A stretch of DNA of 25,111 bases from CAYZQE01 sp964480635 (GCA_964480635.1 CAYZQE010000029.1:1-25111); one strand, 5' to 3'. Shown: positions 1 to 7,100, counted from the stretch's first letter. The notes: generated from the letters alone by a model not told the origin. Program-made: numbers and translations.

Positions 1-54
1 ACTATGGCACATTGTGATGCCGAATTAAAAGTGGGTGGTGTCCATATCATCTGA
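1..54 (+). CDS. possible 3' tail of an upstream gene (partial)
   Basis: Frame 1 is open from the left edge to a TGA at 52-54 and would give a 17-residue C-terminus ending KVGGVHII. Nothing in it identifies a family. The reading frame is too short to separate a real gene end from chance, so this is only a note that a gene may enter the window from the left. Confidence 0.2.
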   Translation, partial: TMAHCDAELKVGGVHII

Positions 55-78
55 ACAACCGTCAATTATTTTTTACTG
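51..78 (+). repeat. short interspersed repeat, copy 1
   Basis: This 28-bp stretch matches 7465-7492 with a single difference. A related version lies at 6242-6267. It sits about 60 bp upstream of the DUF3297 gene. No function is visible; it may be a degenerate end of the larger repeat family in this window. Confidence 0.5.
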
Positions 79-136
79 CATTTCTTGAGCAGTAAGCCTA
101 TATTGCCTACAATAGCGTACTTTTTATTTCTTTTAG

Positions 137-394
137 ATGACGAATATGAATGACAAAAAATCACTACCTGCTTTACCTGATCGCCTTTCGGTTAACCCCA
201 AAAGTCCGCACCATGTAGCAGAAATTTTCGAGCATGACGTTGGTATTCGACTGAATGGCAAGGAGCGTTCAGATATCGAGGAATATTGCATTAGTGAAGG
301 CTGGGTAAAAACCCCCTCCCCTAAAGCATTGGATCGTCGAGGACAACCACTATTGATAACGCTAAAAGGAACGGTTGAAGCCTTTTATAGCTAA
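137..394 (+). CDS. DUF3297 family protein
   Basis: This 85-residue soluble protein has the conserved opening SLPALPDRLSVNPKSPHH and the later block VGIRLNGKERSDIEEYCISE, followed by ALDRRGQPL and LKGTVE. Together these are the whole DUF3297 family pattern, and the length is normal for the family (about 80-85 residues). The biochemical role is unknown. There is no signal peptide or membrane segment, so it is probably cytoplasmic. Translation may begin at 137 or at the in-frame ATG at 146, which would give the start MNDKKSLPALP; no clear ribosome binding site separates them. It stands alone: a gene-free, repeat-bearing stretch follows it. Confidence 0.85.
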   Translation: MTNMNDKKSLPALPDRLSVNPKSPHHVAEIFEHDVGIRLNGKERSDIEEYCISEGWVKTPSPKALDRRGQPLLITLKGTVEAFYS

Positions 395-900
395 AAACAA
401 AGGTAAGCCCTTTTTATTTCTATCGACAAACCATTCCCCAGCAGCTTTTATTTAAAGGAGAATGCTTGAGACATCATGTCATTCGCGATCACATGAACTA
501 ATGGGACTCCGTTGGTCTGCCTAAAAACGCGTAGCGCAACTTCATATGAAGTTAAGGAGCCTCTGATCAAGTCCATAATTTTTATCTAAGCCAAATTATT
601 GTCAGCTAGGCATCGGATTGTAGTGTCATCTAGATACCACAAAATTCGATAACAACGCTGGCGATCATTTGGCAACGACCCGTAGGGAAGCCACATGGAT
701 GTGGTGAATGTCGATAATGCAGGAGCATTTATCGACCTAGCTATCAAGGCATTCTCTCCGTCGTTCCAACTTTCACTAAGGACTCGTCATTAGTTTCAAG
801 TTGCGCCTAGGATAGAACGGCTTGATAGATCGTAAAAGTTTATGGAGTTAATCAGGATTTCCTTAAGGGGGAGCTAAGCCTTTAGCGGTTATATTTTTTT
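395..900. other. gene-free stretch with repeat copy A
   Basis: About 500 bp without a convincing gene. It holds the inverted copy of the structured repeat (560-858). Immediately left of that is a perfect 16-bp palindrome, AACTTCATATGAAGTT, at 538-553. The right end of the repeat lies 42 bp before the sulfotransferase start, so any promoter for that gene is inside or at the edge of the repeat. Nothing recognisable was found in 395-537. Confidence 0.6.
560..858 (-). repeat. MITE-like structured repeat, copy A (299 bp, inverted)
   Basis: Read on the minus strand, this is the same element as 7151-7449 and has the same 299-bp length. The right terminal repeat TTATGGAGTTAATCAGGAT (840-858) is identical to that of copies B and C. 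The left terminal repeat (560-578) is decayed, matching 14 of 19 positions. The inner hairpin arms are conserved. No reading frame of useful length lies inside, so it is non-autonomous, and no transposase gene was seen in the window. Confidence 0.85.
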
Positions 901-1824
901 ATGAAAAAACCAAACGTTAATTTTACCTATGAACTGACAGAGTTTTTAAAACCTTTCAAACAGCCATTAAAGCTCATCATCCATGTAGGCACACCAAAAA
1001 CTGGCACTACCAGCATACAAACCTACCTTGATAAAAAGCAACTAAAGCTCAGAAAAAAAGGCATTCTTTACCCGCATAATATTAAATCCTTAAAAAATCC
1101 CACTGCACCAAAACACCAATGGTTTGAAAAAAACCTAGTCTCAACTCGCTTAGATCACTTCTTAGAAAACTTTAAGAACATAATGGCGCAAGTTAATGAA
1201 GATACTCATACCATCATCCTTTCATCTGAAGGCATTTATAATTATTGGTGGAATTTTTCTGACGAGTCAAAAGACCTGTTATGCGAGCTGAGTAAACTCT
1301 TCGATGTTAAGGTTTGGGTATGGTTTCGTGAACCACTCGCGTTTATTGAAAGTTACTACAAACAATGTATTCGCAACCCACAACTAGAAAACAACCCCTG
1401 TTATGGCAAAAACTTATCCTTTGCTGATATGTTAGATATCGAATGGTTTGCTCAACATTTAGACTATCAAGGTTTCGTCACCGAATGCCAAGCGCTGTTT
1501 GGTAAAAACAATATTTTAGTATTTAAGTACGAAGGTGATGTGGTGCAAGACGTTATCAAACAATTAGGGCTAGATACGCCTCACGACAATCCAACTCCAA
1601 GGCAAAACCAAAGTTTAAACAGTGCGTCAATCGCATTACTAAGAACAATAAACCGCTATGACCTTAATGCTAAAGATAAAGCGCTTTTGACATCCCATTT
1701 AAAAAACATCAATGAAATACTTGAGGGATATGCCGATAATAGTTTGATTGATGACGAATCCAGAAAAAGAGTGTTGGCGTTATCTCATTTAAAAAAATGT
1801 GGGTATTTCTCGATTAAACTTTAA
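901..1824 (+). CDS. sulfotransferase family protein
   Basis: This 307-residue protein is predicted to transfer sulfate from PAPS to a carbohydrate or other acceptor; the acceptor cannot be read from the sequence. The 5'-phosphosulfate loop is at residues 31-38 (TPKTGTTS) after a short beta strand (LIIHVG). The 3'-phosphate motif is visible in WFREPLAFIESYYKQ, with Arg143 and Ser151. No signal peptide or membrane helix is seen, so it is probably cytoplasmic. The ATG at 901 has only a T-run upstream and no clear ribosome binding site. The gene lies 42 bp after a repeat element and 9 bp before a toxin-like gene, a setting typical of accessory genes. The family call is firm; the substrate is unknown. 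Confidence 0.85.
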   Translation: MKKPNVNFTYELTEFLKPFKQPLKLIIHVGTPKTGTTSIQTYLDKKQLKLRKKGILYPHNIKSLKNPTAPKHQWFEKNLVSTRLDHFLENFKNIMAQVNEDTHTIILSSEGIYNYWWNFSDESKDLLCELSKLFDVKVWVWFREPLAFIESYYKQCIRNPQLENNPCYGKNLSFADMLDIEWFAQHLDYQGFVTECQALFGKNNILVFKYEGDVVQDVIKQLGLDTPHDNPTPRQNQSLNSASIALLRTINRYDLNAKDKALLTSHLKNINEILEGYADNSLIDDESRKRVLALSHLKKCGYFSIKL

Positions 1825-1833
1825 TCGCACGCT

Positions 1834-2214
1834 ATGAATATACTTTTAATCGAAAAAAACAAAATAACGCGCCCTTTATATGTGTTTTTTGACGTCATCT
1901 CAGATGGGCTTAACCTCAAGATATACAATAAGTTTCAATCGTATGTGCAGCATGGCGATATTTATCATTGCAAAAGCCTTAAAACTTTAAATTCAAAAAT
2001 CTGGAAATATAAAGGCACTATTTATAAGCTCCGAGTTGATAATGGTAAGGAGTCAGCAAGGGTGCTTTTTGCTAAATCAAAAACTGGTGATTTAAAAATT
2101 ATTCACGCATTTTTAAAATCCACACAAAAAACACCCAAGAAAGAAGCCCATCAAGCGATAGCGATGTATCAAAGCTTGGCATCCATTAAAACAGTTGTAT
2201 GGCGTCATTCTTAA
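1834..2214 (+). CDS. Gp49/HigB-type RelE-superfamily toxin, apparently without antitoxin
   Basis: This 126-residue basic protein carries the Gp49-like (HigB/RelE superfamily) signature: IYKLRVDNGKESARVLFAK, then LKIIHAFLKSTQKTPKKEAHQAI. Members of this family are mRNA interferases of type II toxin-antitoxin systems, normally paired with a helix-turn-helix antitoxin just downstream or upstream. None is visible here: the gene begins 9 bp after the sulfotransferase stop, and the RIO kinase begins 90 bp downstream. A 25-codon frame at 2199-2276 overlaps its end and might be a remnant of a partner. The N-terminal 20 residues are atypical, so the true start could be a little downstream. Whether it is active cannot be judged. 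Confidence 0.75.
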   Translation: MNILLIEKNKITRPLYVFFDVISDGLNLKIYNKFQSYVQHGDIYHCKSLKTLNSKIWKYKGTIYKLRVDNGKESARVLFAKSKTGDLKIIHAFLKSTQKTPKKEAHQAIAMYQSLASIKTVVWRHS

Positions 2215-2303
2215 AACATTGCCAACAAGAAAACTTTAATCTCGATGCACAAACAGGCTATATCCTGATAATATGATGAGCAACTACTTATAATAGACAG
2301 CCC

Positions 2304-3155
2304 TTGAAGACGCCCAAACGCCTACAGCCCCTCATTGAGGATGGCATAATCGATGAAGTTATCAGCCGCCTTATGAGCGGCAAAGAAGCCGATATTTTTA
2401 TTGTGCGCTGTGGTGATCATATTCGCTGTGCCAAAGTCTATAAAGATTCGGCTAAACGCAGTTTTAAAAAAGCAGCACAATACCAAGAAGGGCGAAAAGT
2501 TCGCAATGGTCGTCAAGCGCGTGCTATGCAAAAACGCTCTAGCTATGGTCGCCAACAACAGGAAAAAATTTGGCAGAATGCCGAAATTGATGCCTTATCC
2601 CGATTAGCCAATGCAGGTGTTCGTGTACCCGACACTTTTGGTTGCATCGATGGCGTCTTATTAATGGAGTTAGTGACTGACGATGAAGGCAATGTCGCCC
2701 CTCAACTGGGTGATGTCACCATGCCAGAAGAACGAGCGATTGAAGATCATGCGCTCATGATGCATTACATTATGCTCATGCTTTGCGCAGGCATTGTGCA
2801 TGGTGACTTATCTGAATTTAACGTATTGGTTGATGATGACGGCCCTGTGATTATAGACTTACCACAAGCCGTTAATGCTGCTGCCAATAATAGTGCGCAA
2901 GAAATGTTCACCCGAGACGTCAATAATATGCGTCGCTTTTATAGCCATTTTGCACCGAACTTATTACTCACACAATACGCTAAAGAAATGTGGGCACTAT
3001 TTGAAGAGGGTAATTTAACACCTAACTCGATACTCAGTGGTGAATTTGAAGATGACGGCGATAACGCTGATGTAGATGCAGTTCTGGATGAAATTAAAGT
3101 GGCGATGCAAGAGGAGCGCGAACGACAAGAACGGTTACGTGAAGCCAATGAATAA
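2304..3155 (+). CDS. RIO1-like serine/threonine protein kinase (PA4780 type)
   Basis: This 283-residue cytoplasmic kinase matches the gammaproteobacterial PA4780-type RIO family along its whole length. The nucleotide-binding loop is MSGKEADIF (residues 24-32), the ATP-anchoring lysine is Lys44 in CAKVYK, the catalytic loop is HGDLSEFN (166-173, Asp168 and Asn173), and the metal-binding Asp185 is in IIDLPQAV. The long basic insert EGRKVRNGRQARAM is typical of the family. Translation probably begins at the TTG at 2304, because MKTPKRL is the usual family start and no ATG lies nearby. The C-terminus is acidic and then coiled-coil-like (EERERQERL). Physiological substrates of bacterial RIO kinases are not established. 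It is followed 59 bp later by a glutaredoxin gene. Confidence 0.9.
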   Translation: MKTPKRLQPLIEDGIIDEVISRLMSGKEADIFIVRCGDHIRCAKVYKDSAKRSFKKAAQYQEGRKVRNGRQARAMQKRSSYGRQQQEKIWQNAEIDALSRLANAGVRVPDTFGCIDGVLLMELVTDDEGNVAPQLGDVTMPEERAIEDHALMMHYIMLMLCAGIVHGDLSEFNVLVDDDGPVIIDLPQAVNAAANNSAQEMFTRDVNNMRRFYSHFAPNLLLTQYAKEMWALFEEGNLTPNSILSGEFEDDGDNADVDAVLDEIKVAMQEERERQERLREANE

Positions 3156-3214
3156 CCATCGATTTAAGAGAACCGCCCACCTTTAAATATTTTTCTGTGC
3201 AGAGGATATAGATT

Positions 3215-3472
3215 ATGACAGCCAAGATTGAAATATACGCCACTAGTTTTTGCAGGCATTGCATGGATGCCCGTGAATTGCTGCAAGCGAAAGGTGTTGA
3301 ATATGAGGAGTACTTGCTCGACCTGATGCCCCTCGAAAAAAACACGATGATTGAGCGTTGTGGGCAGAAATCTATACCGCAGATATTTATAAACGATCAA
3401 CACATTGGTGGCCTGACTGATCTTAAAAAATTAGACGATAGTGGTCAACTAGACGCACTACTCACTGGCTAA
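3215..3472 (+). CDS. grxC: glutaredoxin 3
   Basis: This 85-residue glutaredoxin reduces protein disulfides and glutathione mixed disulfides in the cytoplasm using glutathione. The redox site is C13-R-H-C16, where CPYC is usual. The cis-proline loop is SIPQIFIN (53-60), and the glutathione-binding tail GGLTDLKKL replaces the usual GGCDDL. Length and order of elements are normal for GrxC. A good ribosome binding site (GAGG at 3202-3205) precedes the ATG. The altered active-site pair should change the redox potential, but both cysteines are kept, so dithiol chemistry remains possible. Confidence 0.88.
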   Translation: MTAKIEIYATSFCRHCMDARELLQAKGVEYEEYLLDLMPLEKNTMIERCGQKSIPQIFINDQHIGGLTDLKKLDDSGQLDALLTG

Positions 3473-3535
3473 ATAGGATGGCTATAAAAAAATCATTGAT
3501 CAATATAGCTCGTCAAAAAATGATAAAATATATAT

Positions 3536-4690
3536 ATGAATAAAATTTTACATGAATCAATCATTAAGCAACGCGAAATGATTAAAAATTTGATTGCTAA
3601 CAAGGCTGCTGATCTTGCTCAACTGTGCTCTAACAAAATGAATAGCCAAGCAGCTTTAGAAAAGCTGTTGCAACAACACATGCCCCACACTGGTTATTGC
3701 AAATACATTTATGTATTAGATGATAAGGCCATTCAGTTAACGGCAAATATGACACGAACAGGTAAAAACGCCTCTCACTTTGATCGCGATCGCTCTTCTC
3801 GCCCCTATATGCCTAATCGCGATAGTAAACACTCTTTTCATTTATCTGAAGCTTATATTAGTGTTAGCCAGAAACGTCCTTCGCTCACAGCGATACAAAA
3901 TATTCTGTCCATTGATGGCGAGTTATTAGGTTATCTCGGCATTGATTACGACCTAAGAGAGCTACCGCATACAGATGAAGCGTACAAAGAATTGAAACAA
4001 TGGCGGCAAATAAAAGGTGACCCCGCTATTCGTAATAGCTTATTTTTACAACAGCGTGTTAATAGTAAAATGGATGATGACATCGACTCTGTTATGGCTT
4101 TATTGGGTGAGCTAATGACACAACATGGTGTATTTCACGGTAAATTACATTTTTCGAGTAGTCGCGCAACCATTTGGCTAGCTGATGACCCTTACGATTA
4201 TCAAATTCTTGATTACGAAGATTTAGCCGACCCAGATACTTGCTTAGCCTTCCCTCGTCGTCCTTATTTTGAAAAAGCGACTGTCCCAAGCGATGCCATT
4301 GCAAAAGTATTTCGTTTATTTCACATTTTACGTTTTTGTGACGAAACTATTTATTTACGTGCAGGTTCGTTAAATATTGTGAACGGCATGGTGGGGCTTA
4401 ATTTTTCTTGTGATGGTTCTCACTACATTCCTTTTCAAGAATTTTTAGAAAAGGATACCGCTTTTTGGTTTGGCGGTGAATTGGTTGGGGCAGATAAAGT
4501 CGATCGCGTAAAAATAGACAACAGTATCGAACAAATTTGTATTCGTGGCTGTAACTATGCAAACTCGGTGATTGATAAGCTTAATAACAAGCAAGATGTC
4601 GGGCTATTATCTAATTTTTCGCATGATGAATCACTCATCGTTTTAGAAGAGTTAAGCTCGATCATGGGCGTGTATGCGGCTAATAAATAA
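3536..4690 (+). CDS. PDC/Cache-like sensor domain protein with uncharacterised C-terminal domain
   Basis: This 384-residue protein has an N-terminal PDC (Cache-type) sensor fold. A helix rich in Lys/Gln (1-48) leads into the strand YIYVLDDKAIQLT, then DRSSRPYM at 85-92 (the common ligand-loop pattern of PDC domains), HLSEAYIS, and the closing strand LGYLGIDYDL at 131-140. Cache domains usually sit outside the membrane between two helices, but this protein has neither a signal peptide nor transmembrane segments, so it should be cytoplasmic. Residues 160-384 form a second domain I do not recognise, with no kinase, cyclase or chemotaxis signature. The upstream region is very AT-rich. A 57-residue gene follows after 14 bp. 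The sensor-domain call is moderately firm; ligand and output are unknown. Confidence 0.65.
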   Translation: MNKILHESIIKQREMIKNLIANKAADLAQLCSNKMNSQAALEKLLQQHMPHTGYCKYIYVLDDKAIQLTANMTRTGKNASHFDRDRSSRPYMPNRDSKHSFHLSEAYISVSQKRPSLTAIQNILSIDGELLGYLGIDYDLRELPHTDEAYKELKQWRQIKGDPAIRNSLFLQQRVNSKMDDDIDSVMALLGELMTQHGVFHGKLHFSSSRATIWLADDPYDYQILDYEDLADPDTCLAFPRRPYFEKATVPSDAIAKVFRLFHILRFCDETIYLRAGSLNIVNGMVGLNFSCDGSHYIPFQEFLEKDTAFWFGGELVGADKVDRVKIDNSIEQICIRGCNYANSVIDKLNNKQDVGLLSNFSHDESLIVLEELSSIMGVYAANK

Positions 4691-4704
4691 CTTGAGCGCA
4701 CAAC

Positions 4705-4878
4705 ATGCAAACACCTAGCCCAGGCATAAGTCGAGAAAACAGAATATCTGATGAAGGTTTACAGCGTTTAGAAACCCAACTAAAAGCTGGCCGAAGACCA
4801 AGCCAGCAGGTTTTAGACCAATGGGTGAAACGTCATGGTGAAGCGGCTCAAAAAATTATTGATCAATATAGAGCATAA
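4705..4878 (+). CDS. small conserved-looking hypothetical protein (57 aa)
   Basis: This 57-residue frame starts with ATG 14 bp after the PDC-sensor stop. The protein is basic and helical in appearance, with the segments ENRISDEGLQRLETQLKAG and VLDQWVKRHGEAAQKIID and no membrane helix or signal peptide. The segment pattern resembles small hypothetical proteins common in marine gammaproteobacteria, but I cannot name a family. No strong ribosome binding site is visible, and translation may be coupled to the gene before it. Codon use looks like that of the neighbours. Confidence 0.6.
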   Translation: MQTPSPGISRENRISDEGLQRLETQLKAGRRPSQQVLDQWVKRHGEAAQKIIDQYRA

Positions 4879-4947
4879 GCCAAATTTACCCTTTAACCAA
4901 CGCCTAAGCTATTGCTTGTACAGACACCTTATTTTTAAAGAGGCCAT

Positions 4948-5580
4948 ATGAGTATTGATCAATATTTATTATTTATAGCCATTACTAGCCTATTTTTATT
5001 GTCTCCTGGCCCTTCGGTTTTATTATCAATTAACAACGGAGTAAAGCTTGGCATTAAACGCTCCACTGTTGCTGTTTTAGGTAATGTTTTTGCCTTTCAA
5101 ATTTTAATTGCATTAAGCGCTCTTGGCTTAGGTGCCACCTTAACCACATCGGCTGATATTTTTAATCTATTTAAAATATTAGGCGCTTTGTATTTAGGCT
5201 ATTTAGGCTTAAAAATTTGGTTTTCGCCCGTACCTAAAATGCACAACGGCGTGCCTACTAACGATAAAAACTCAACCCCTTACGCCTTATTTAAACAAGC
5301 ATTCTTAATAACGTCATCAAACCCTAAAGCATTAGTCTATGTCAGTGCTTTGTTACCCCAGTTTATTAATACTCAACAAGCACTTTTACCCCAAATCATA
5401 ATGCTTTCTTTAACATCAGCTATCGTTCAATTTATTATTTTCATGTCTTATGTCATTATAGCTAGTAAAGCAAAGCATTGGCTTGAAACCCCAAGTAAAC
5501 GCTCACTCTTCAATAAATTTAGTGGCCTTACTTTTATCTGCTTTGGTATCGCTTTAGGGTTATCTGATAATAAAACTTAA
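4948..5580 (+). CDS. LysE/RhtB family amino-acid exporter
   Basis: This 210-residue inner-membrane protein of the LysE/RhtB superfamily exports amino acids or related small molecules. Six hydrophobic segments are visible, beginning at YLLFIAITSLFLL. The family marks are SPGPSVLLSINNG near the N-terminus, GALYLGYLGLKIW after the third helix, and SSNPKALVYVSALLPQF in the loop before the fourth. The length is typical. A GAGG ribosome binding site lies just before the ATG. It is convergent with the thioredoxin-fold gene, with only 10 bp between stops. The transported compound cannot be inferred. Confidence 0.88.
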   Translation: MSIDQYLLFIAITSLFLLSPGPSVLLSINNGVKLGIKRSTVAVLGNVFAFQILIALSALGLGATLTTSADIFNLFKILGALYLGYLGLKIWFSPVPKMHNGVPTNDKNSTPYALFKQAFLITSSNPKALVYVSALLPQFINTQQALLPQIIMLSLTSAIVQFIIFMSYVIIASKAKHWLETPSKRSLFNKFSGLTFICFGIALGLSDNKT

Positions 5581-5590
5581 TTGTTGTTCC

Positions 5591-6154
5591 TCAAGCGGTT
5601 TGTGTCTTTAAATATTCAATCACATTTTCTACATTGATTCCAAAATCATTAAATACAACGATGCCTTGAGGGTTAATTAATATCATCCAAGGTGTGCCCC
5701 CAGTGCGATAGTCTGCCATGGTGAATGATCTATCTTCACCTGGATCATGCCCCATGGGCATTTTAAGATCATATTGCAATTGAGTTTTACGCACTTTGCT
5801 TTGTCTGTTTACCCAACTACCTTCAAACACAGTTTGAATGCCTGCAAATACAACATTGGGGTTATCAGCTAATGCCTCTGATATTTTTTTTACCGCCGGT
5901 AAGCCGTGTGAATGACAACCTGGGCACCAACTTTGAAAACACTTCAAAAACACCCATTGGCCTAAATGATCTGACAACTTGAATTGTGTTTTTTCTCCGT
6001 TAGCATCAATCCAATAATCAATTCTTAATTCTGGTGCTGGAAGCCCAACTATGCCATAGCCTTTTGGTGCTGCTAGTGCAGGCTGAAGTAACGGCAAGGA
6101 AAGATAGCTAAGAGTCACGAGACTTTTTTTTATAAAATGGCGGCGTGTATTCAT
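5591..6154 (-). CDS. exported thioredoxin-fold protein (TlpA/AhpC-TSA-like)
   Basis: This 187-residue protein has a twin-arginine-like leader, RRHFIKK (residues 4-10), then a hydrophobic stretch and a likely cleavage after ALA near residue 28. That predicts folded export to the periplasm by Tat. The thioredoxin fold follows: strand WVFLKCF, redox site WCPGC (Cys77, Cys80) and cis-proline loop GGTPW. An extra cysteine (Cys72) precedes the motif. Proteins of this kind act as disulfide reductases or peroxiredoxin-like enzymes. CPGC is unlike the common CPHC or CGPC, and the partner is unknown. The gene is alone on its strand, with a long gene-free upstream region. Confidence 0.8.
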   Translation of the reverse strand: MNTRRHFIKKSLVTLSYLSLPLLQPALAAPKGYGIVGLPAPELRIDYWIDANGEKTQFKLSDHLGQWVFLKCFQSWCPGCHSHGLPAVKKISEALADNPNVVFAGIQTVFEGSWVNRQSKVRKTQLQYDLKMPMGHDPGEDRSFTMADYRTGGTPWMILINPQGIVVFNDFGINVENVIEYLKTQTA

Positions 6155-6496
6155 TTTTATAACCTAATTAATCATGTATAAAGTAGAGTATAAAAGGTTG
6201 GATATGTTCAAAATAAATTATAGGGGTAGTTCAAGGATGCTCTGGACAAGTCCAATTATTTTAGACTGGCTAAAAGTGCCAATAGTCGTTTTCTAACAAT
6301 ACTGCAACACTATAATTTTTTCTATAAATTCTCAATCTGAAGTAATATAAATATAGCTATATTAACGATATCAATCTTTAACTCAAATAGTTCGATATTG
6401 GAAATAAACTCTATATTGACAATGATTTATACGCCTGCACATATTAACCTACATTAATTCCATTAATTTTTTCCTGTGTTAGGGTGCTTAAAGGTA
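6155..6496. other. gene-free stretch upstream of the Tat-exported protein
   Basis: About 340 bp of very AT-rich DNA without a credible reading frame. It must hold the promoter of the minus-strand thioredoxin-fold gene. The only structure found is a short repeat at 6242-6275. Rows of ATATTA-like sequence at 6340-6420 look like low-complexity AT-rich DNA rather than a defined site. Confidence 0.5.
6242..6275 (+). repeat. short interspersed repeat, copy 2
   Basis: Positions 6246-6267 are a perfect inverted match, over 22 nt, to 7110-7131, and a looser direct match to 51-78 and 7465-7500 (shared CAATTATTTT core and ACTGGCTAAAA tail). It lies in the gene-free region next to the larger repeats. 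Confidence 0.55.
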
Positions 6497-6618
6497 CACT
6501 GATTAAGTCCATAAAATTTTGCGATCAATCAAGCCGTTCTATACTAGGCGCAACTTGAAGCTAATGACAAATCCTTAGTAAAAGTTGGCTTAGATAAAAC
6601 TTATTAACTTAATCAGTG
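6497..6618 (+). repeat. MITE-like structured repeat, copy D (122 bp deletion form)
   Basis: Its ends are CACTGATTAAGT (6497-6508) and the perfect complement ACTTAATCAGTG (6607-6618). The interior keeps the left third of the larger element (AAGCCGTTCTA through AAAGTTGG) and then jumps to the right end (CTTAGATAAA). About 170-180 bp are therefore missing relative to copy C. Its sequence is more diverged than the other copies, so it may be older. Only 13 bp separate it from copy B. Confidence 0.8.
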
Positions 6619-6631
6619 TCTCATTAAAGAG

Positions 6632-6880
6632 ATCCTGATTAACTCCATAAACTTTTACGATCTATCAAGCCGTTCTATCCTAGGCGCAACTTTCACTAAT
6701 GACGAGTCCTTAGTGAAAGTTGGAACGACGGAGAGAATGGCTTGATAGCTCGCCCTACGGGTCGTTGCCAAATTACCGTCAGCGTTGTTATCGAATTTTG
6801 TGGTATCTAGATGACACTACAATCCGATGCCTAGCTGACAATAATTTGGCTTAGATAAAAATTATGGAGTTAATCAGGAT
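6632..6880 (+). repeat. MITE-like structured repeat, copy B (249 bp)
   Basis: Perfect 19-bp terminal inverted repeats, ATCCTGATTAACTCCATAA at 6632-6650 and its complement at 6862-6880. It differs from copy C mainly by a 50-bp deletion at 6750/6751, which removes an internal hairpin. It contains a perfect 12-bp inner stem, AACTTTCACTAA paired with TTAGTGAAAGTT. The right end is followed by the palindrome CTCCTTAAGGAG (6881-6892), also seen after copy C. Confidence 0.88.
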
Positions 6881-6932
6881 CTCCTTAAGGAGATCCTTTA
6901 GCACACCCCTTTATAAATAACGGTATATCAAT

Positions 6933-7070
6933 ATGAAATTAACAAAATTATTCACAGCTTTTGCTTTAGCCATTATAGTTAGTGTTGCGGCAATTGCCCC
7001 TGCTAGTAACGCTTACGCTGCTGATCCAAAACCTAAACAAGTTGAAGAAGAAGAGCCTGAATGTGATTAA
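6933..7070 (+). CDS. small exported acidic peptide (45 aa)
   Basis: A 45-codon frame, ATG to TAA, lying between repeat copies B and C. Residues 1-30 form a textbook Sec signal peptide: a Lys-containing start (MKLTKLF), a hydrophobic core (ALAIIVSVAAIA) and a cleavage site ASNAYA before ADP. The mature part is only about 16 residues, strongly acidic near the end (VEEEEPECD), with a single cysteine two residues before the end. No family is recognised. The ribosome binding site is weak. The very good leader argues that the frame is real. The 13-bp hairpin at 7101-7137 may end its transcript. Confidence 0.6.
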   Translation: MKLTKLFTAFALAIIVSVAAIAPASNAYAADPKPKQVEEEEPECD

Positions 7071-7100
7071 ACACATTTATTCTTTTAAACATTAAGGATG

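Noticed and set aside
462..524. Plus-strand 20-codon frame after AAAGGAGA in the gene-free region
   Set aside because: The Shine-Dalgarno-like sequence is directly against the ATG, and the frame is too short and unrecognised.
448..576. Minus-strand 42-codon frame beginning in repeat copy A (MDLIRGSLTSYEVAL...)
   Set aside because: The start codon lies in the repeat end, there is no ribosome binding site, and nothing in the frame identifies a family; it may be a fragment of an interrupted gene but this cannot be supported.
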